Positions 62,578 through 64,000 of a stretch of DNA of 64,000 bases are shown in pieces. The translations under genes and the position numbers were made by a program. The stretch comes from Bradyrhizobium arachidis (GTDB lineage Bacteria; Pseudomonadota; Alphaproteobacteria; Rhizobiales; Xanthobacteraceae), in contig NZ_CP030050.1 of NCBI RefSeq assembly GCF_015291705.1, positions 6,572,001-6,636,000 on the forward strand, in the 5' to 3' direction. The number at the start of each line of letters is the position of its first letter. Within the stretch, counting starts at the first letter, position 1. The notes below the pieces were generated by a model. It was not told where the DNA came from and ran no database searches. It worked only from the letters and a program-made list of their open reading frames with translations.

Positions 62578-62638
62578 CTTTTCGCAGACACGGCGCGCTG
62601 CTAGGCTTTGCCGTCGTCATCTCTGCGCAGGTCATCCC

Positions 62639-63412
62639 ATGCCGGTCCCCGCAAAGCCGCTCAATCGCCTCCGCCAATTGTGGAGCGAGGGCCGTCCCGC
62701 CTTCGGCGCGATCGCGACCATCCCCAGTGTGCAGATGGTGCAGATCATGGCGCGCTCGCTCGACTGGATCATCGTCGATCTCGAGCACGGCCCGATCGGC
62801 CTCACCGAAGCGCATGCGATGATCGCGGCGACGACAGGCACGCCGTGCACGCCCCTGGTGCGGATTGCGGCGAACGAGCCGTGGCTTGCGAAAGCGCCGA
62901 TGGACATCGGCGCCTTCGGCATCAATTTCCCGATGATCACCAATCGCGACGAGGCCGAGAAGGCGGTGCGTAGCGTACGCTACCCGCCGCGCGGCGATCG
63001 GCTCTGGGGTCCATTCCACGCACCGTTCCGCTGGGGCCAGTCGATGCCTGATTATATGGCTTCTGCCGACGACGAGATGATCTGCATGGTCACCATCGAG
63101 CATGTCGATGCCGTCAACCGCATCGACGAGATCATGGCGACGCCCGGCATCGACGTCGCCGTGATCGGGCCCGGCGATCTCGCCACCTCCATCAACAAGC
63201 GCGGCCGGATGGACGATCCAGAATTGCTGGAGCTGGTCGCCCGCGCGGAAGCTGGCATCCTCAGAAGCGGCGTGCCGATCGGCGGCGTCGCCCGCACCGC
63301 CGACCAGGCCAACGAGCTGATCGACCGCGGCTACCGCGCGATCGCGCTCGGCTTCGACTGGTCTCTCTTCCAGCGCGGCATCATGGCGGCGTTCGACGGG
63401 ATCAGGCGCTGA
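62639..63412 (+). CDS. HpcH/HpaI family aldolase
   Basis: The 257-residue TIM-barrel protein matches the HpcH/HpaI class II aldolases: ALSLDWIIVDLEHGPIGL-like N terminus (RSLDWIIVDLEHGPIG), the metal region MVTIEHVDAVNRIDEI, DVAVIGPGDLATSINKRG and GGVARTADQANELIDRGY. It cleaves or forms 2-oxo acid carbon bonds, for example 4-hydroxy-2-oxo-acids. The substrate is unknown. It starts 62 bp after murI. Confidence 0.92.
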   Translation: MPVPAKPLNRLRQLWSEGRPAFGAIATIPSVQMVQIMARSLDWIIVDLEHGPIGLTEAHAMIAATTGTPCTPLVRIAANEPWLAKAPMDIGAFGINFPMITNRDEAEKAVRSVRYPPRGDRLWGPFHAPFRWGQSMPDYMASADDEMICMVTIEHVDAVNRIDEIMATPGIDVAVIGPGDLATSINKRGRMDDPELLELVARAEAGILRSGVPIGGVARTADQANELIDRGYRAIALGFDWSLFQRGIMAAFDGIRR

Positions 63413-63483
63413 GCAGCCGATTACCACCTTGCCGGGAACTGCCGCGCTGCTAGGGTCGGCGGCTCCAGGGAGGAAAAACAACC

Positions 63484-63867
63484 ATGCTCAAGAAGACTTT
63501 GCTCGCTCTGTCCTTCGCAGGCCTTGCCTTTGCGGCCTTCGCCCAGCAGCCCGGCATCAAGCGCACCCCGCTCCAGAAGGTCGAATTTCCAGACGGCTAC
63601 AACACCATCACCGCGATCGCGGAAGTCCCGGCGGGCGGCGCGGCCGGACGCCATACCCATCCGGGGATCGAGACCGGCTACGTGCTCGAAGGCGAGTTGA
63701 CCCTCCTCATCGATGGTCAGCCGGACAAGACCCTGAAAGCCGGCGATTCCTACCAGATCCCGGCCGGCGTCGTGCACGACGCCAAGGCTCATGGCGATAA
63801 GTCCATGAAAGTGCTTGGAGTTTACGTCGTCGACAAGACCAAGCCGTTGGCCTCGCCGGCGCCCTGA
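63484..63867 (+). CDS. Secreted single cupin-domain protein
   Basis: The 127-residue protein has a Sec signal peptide (MLKKTLLALSFAGLAFAAFA, cut near AFAQ at about residue 21) and a cupin: AGRHTHPGIETGYVLEGEL (metal HTH-x(4)-E), and PAGVVHDAKAHGDKSMKVLG with the third His. It should be a small periplasmic metal protein. GGAGG lies about eight bases before the ATG. It follows the aldolase by 71 bp and may belong to the same transcript. Confidence 0.9.
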   Translation: MLKKTLLALSFAGLAFAAFAQQPGIKRTPLQKVEFPDGYNTITAIAEVPAGGAAGRHTHPGIETGYVLEGELTLLIDGQPDKTLKAGDSYQIPAGVVHDAKAHGDKSMKVLGVYVVDKTKPLASPAP

Positions 63868-63918
63868 TGCGGCGAACCGACTGCTCCCGAGCGGGTTGGT
63901 TCGTGCTAGAGCAGGCGG

Positions 63919-63938
63919 CGAGCGGGACCCCGCTCGCT
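63919..63938 (+). terminator. GC hairpin after the cupin gene
   Basis: GCGAGCGG (63919-63926) and CCGCTCGC (63931-63938) form an 8-bp perfect stem with loop GACC, followed by TGCCCAAATTTT. The T-run is poor, so this is a possible but weak terminator. Confidence 0.45.
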
Positions 63939-63973
63939 GCCCAAATTTTCATCCACAGGAACCGAAAGAGCCG

Positions 63974-64000
63974 ATGCGCGGGACGCCCAAGACCATTTCG
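63974..64000 (+). CDS. Start of a cut-off gene
   Basis: The last 27 bases read MRGTPKTIS in frame from an ATG at 63974, preceded by AGGAACCG and AAAGAG. The gene continues past the window edge. Nine residues are too few to identify a family. Confidence 0.4.

Overview
The window looks like chromosomal DNA of a high-GC alphaproteobacterium, most likely Bradyrhizobium or a close relative. The evidence is the strong G/C preference at third codon positions, the many short chromosomal palindromic repeats of types known from Bradyrhizobium, the gene families present (LivHMGFK-type uptake system, pca genes, Cox-type molybdenum hydroxylase genes, many PAS histidine kinases) and many ATGA/GTGA gene overlaps. 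I saw no rRNA, tRNA, CRISPR array, transposase, integrase or phage gene, so this is mostly a stable chromosomal region and not an island.

Layout. 0-2.1 kb: a cut-off gene, a small secreted protein and a DUF72/DUF488 pair. 2.2-6.2 kb (minus): a GntR/HutC regulator with a striking operator, an MFS transporter, a Tat-exported amidohydrolase and a PhzF-like protein. 6.3-11.8 kb (minus): a small secreted protein, a membrane nucleotidyl cyclase, and a TetR-HlyD-ABC ATPase-ABC permease efflux operon with all three junctions overlapping by ATGA; a 102-bp palindromic repeat sits in frame inside the hlyD-like gene. 11.8-15.2 kb: a divergent ArsR/SRPBCC pair with tandem operators, a GFA protein, an alcohol dehydrogenase, DUF2000 and DUF4189 proteins. 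15.4-22.3 kb (minus): coxG, coxS, coxM, coxD, coxE, two split XdhC proteins and a MoeA-MobA-like fusion, but no coxL large subunit. 22.5-25.2 kb (plus): pcaB, pcaD, pcaC for the protocatechuate branch of the beta-ketoadipate pathway. 25.9-26.1 kb: a 55-residue Gln-rich protein. 26.3-31.5 kb: a complete branched-chain amino-acid type ABC importer.

31.5-35.6 kb: a lone receiver protein divergent from a large hybrid histidine kinase, and a membrane protein. 35.7-39.4 kb: a DmpA-type peptidase, an EF-hand protein, rpe, and three very small genes. 39.4-43.8 kb (minus): a Ser/Thr kinase-universal stress protein fusion with a metallophosphoesterase, and next to them a three-gene operon that resembles a proton-driven stator (ExbB/TolQ-like channel, MotB/ExbD-like partner with an unusual periplasmic domain, and a third membrane protein). 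I regard this as the best candidate for an undescribed system. 43.9-46 kb: a NarL-type two-component pair. 46-50.7 kb: a TetR regulator co-transcribed with a 33-residue microprotein, an M20 amidohydrolase and a metacaspase-like protein. 50.9-57.8 kb: a CHASE3-PAS kinase divergent from an orphan Tat-exported binding protein, a Tat-exported LVIVD-repeat protein and an acyl-CoA synthetase. 58-64 kb: a secreted stand-alone SecD-like periplasmic domain, a membrane cNMP-binding protein, a GST, cytochrome b561, murI, an HpcH/HpaI aldolase, a secreted cupin and the start of a cut-off gene.

All functional calls rest on reading translated sequence and motifs by eye; no database search was run.
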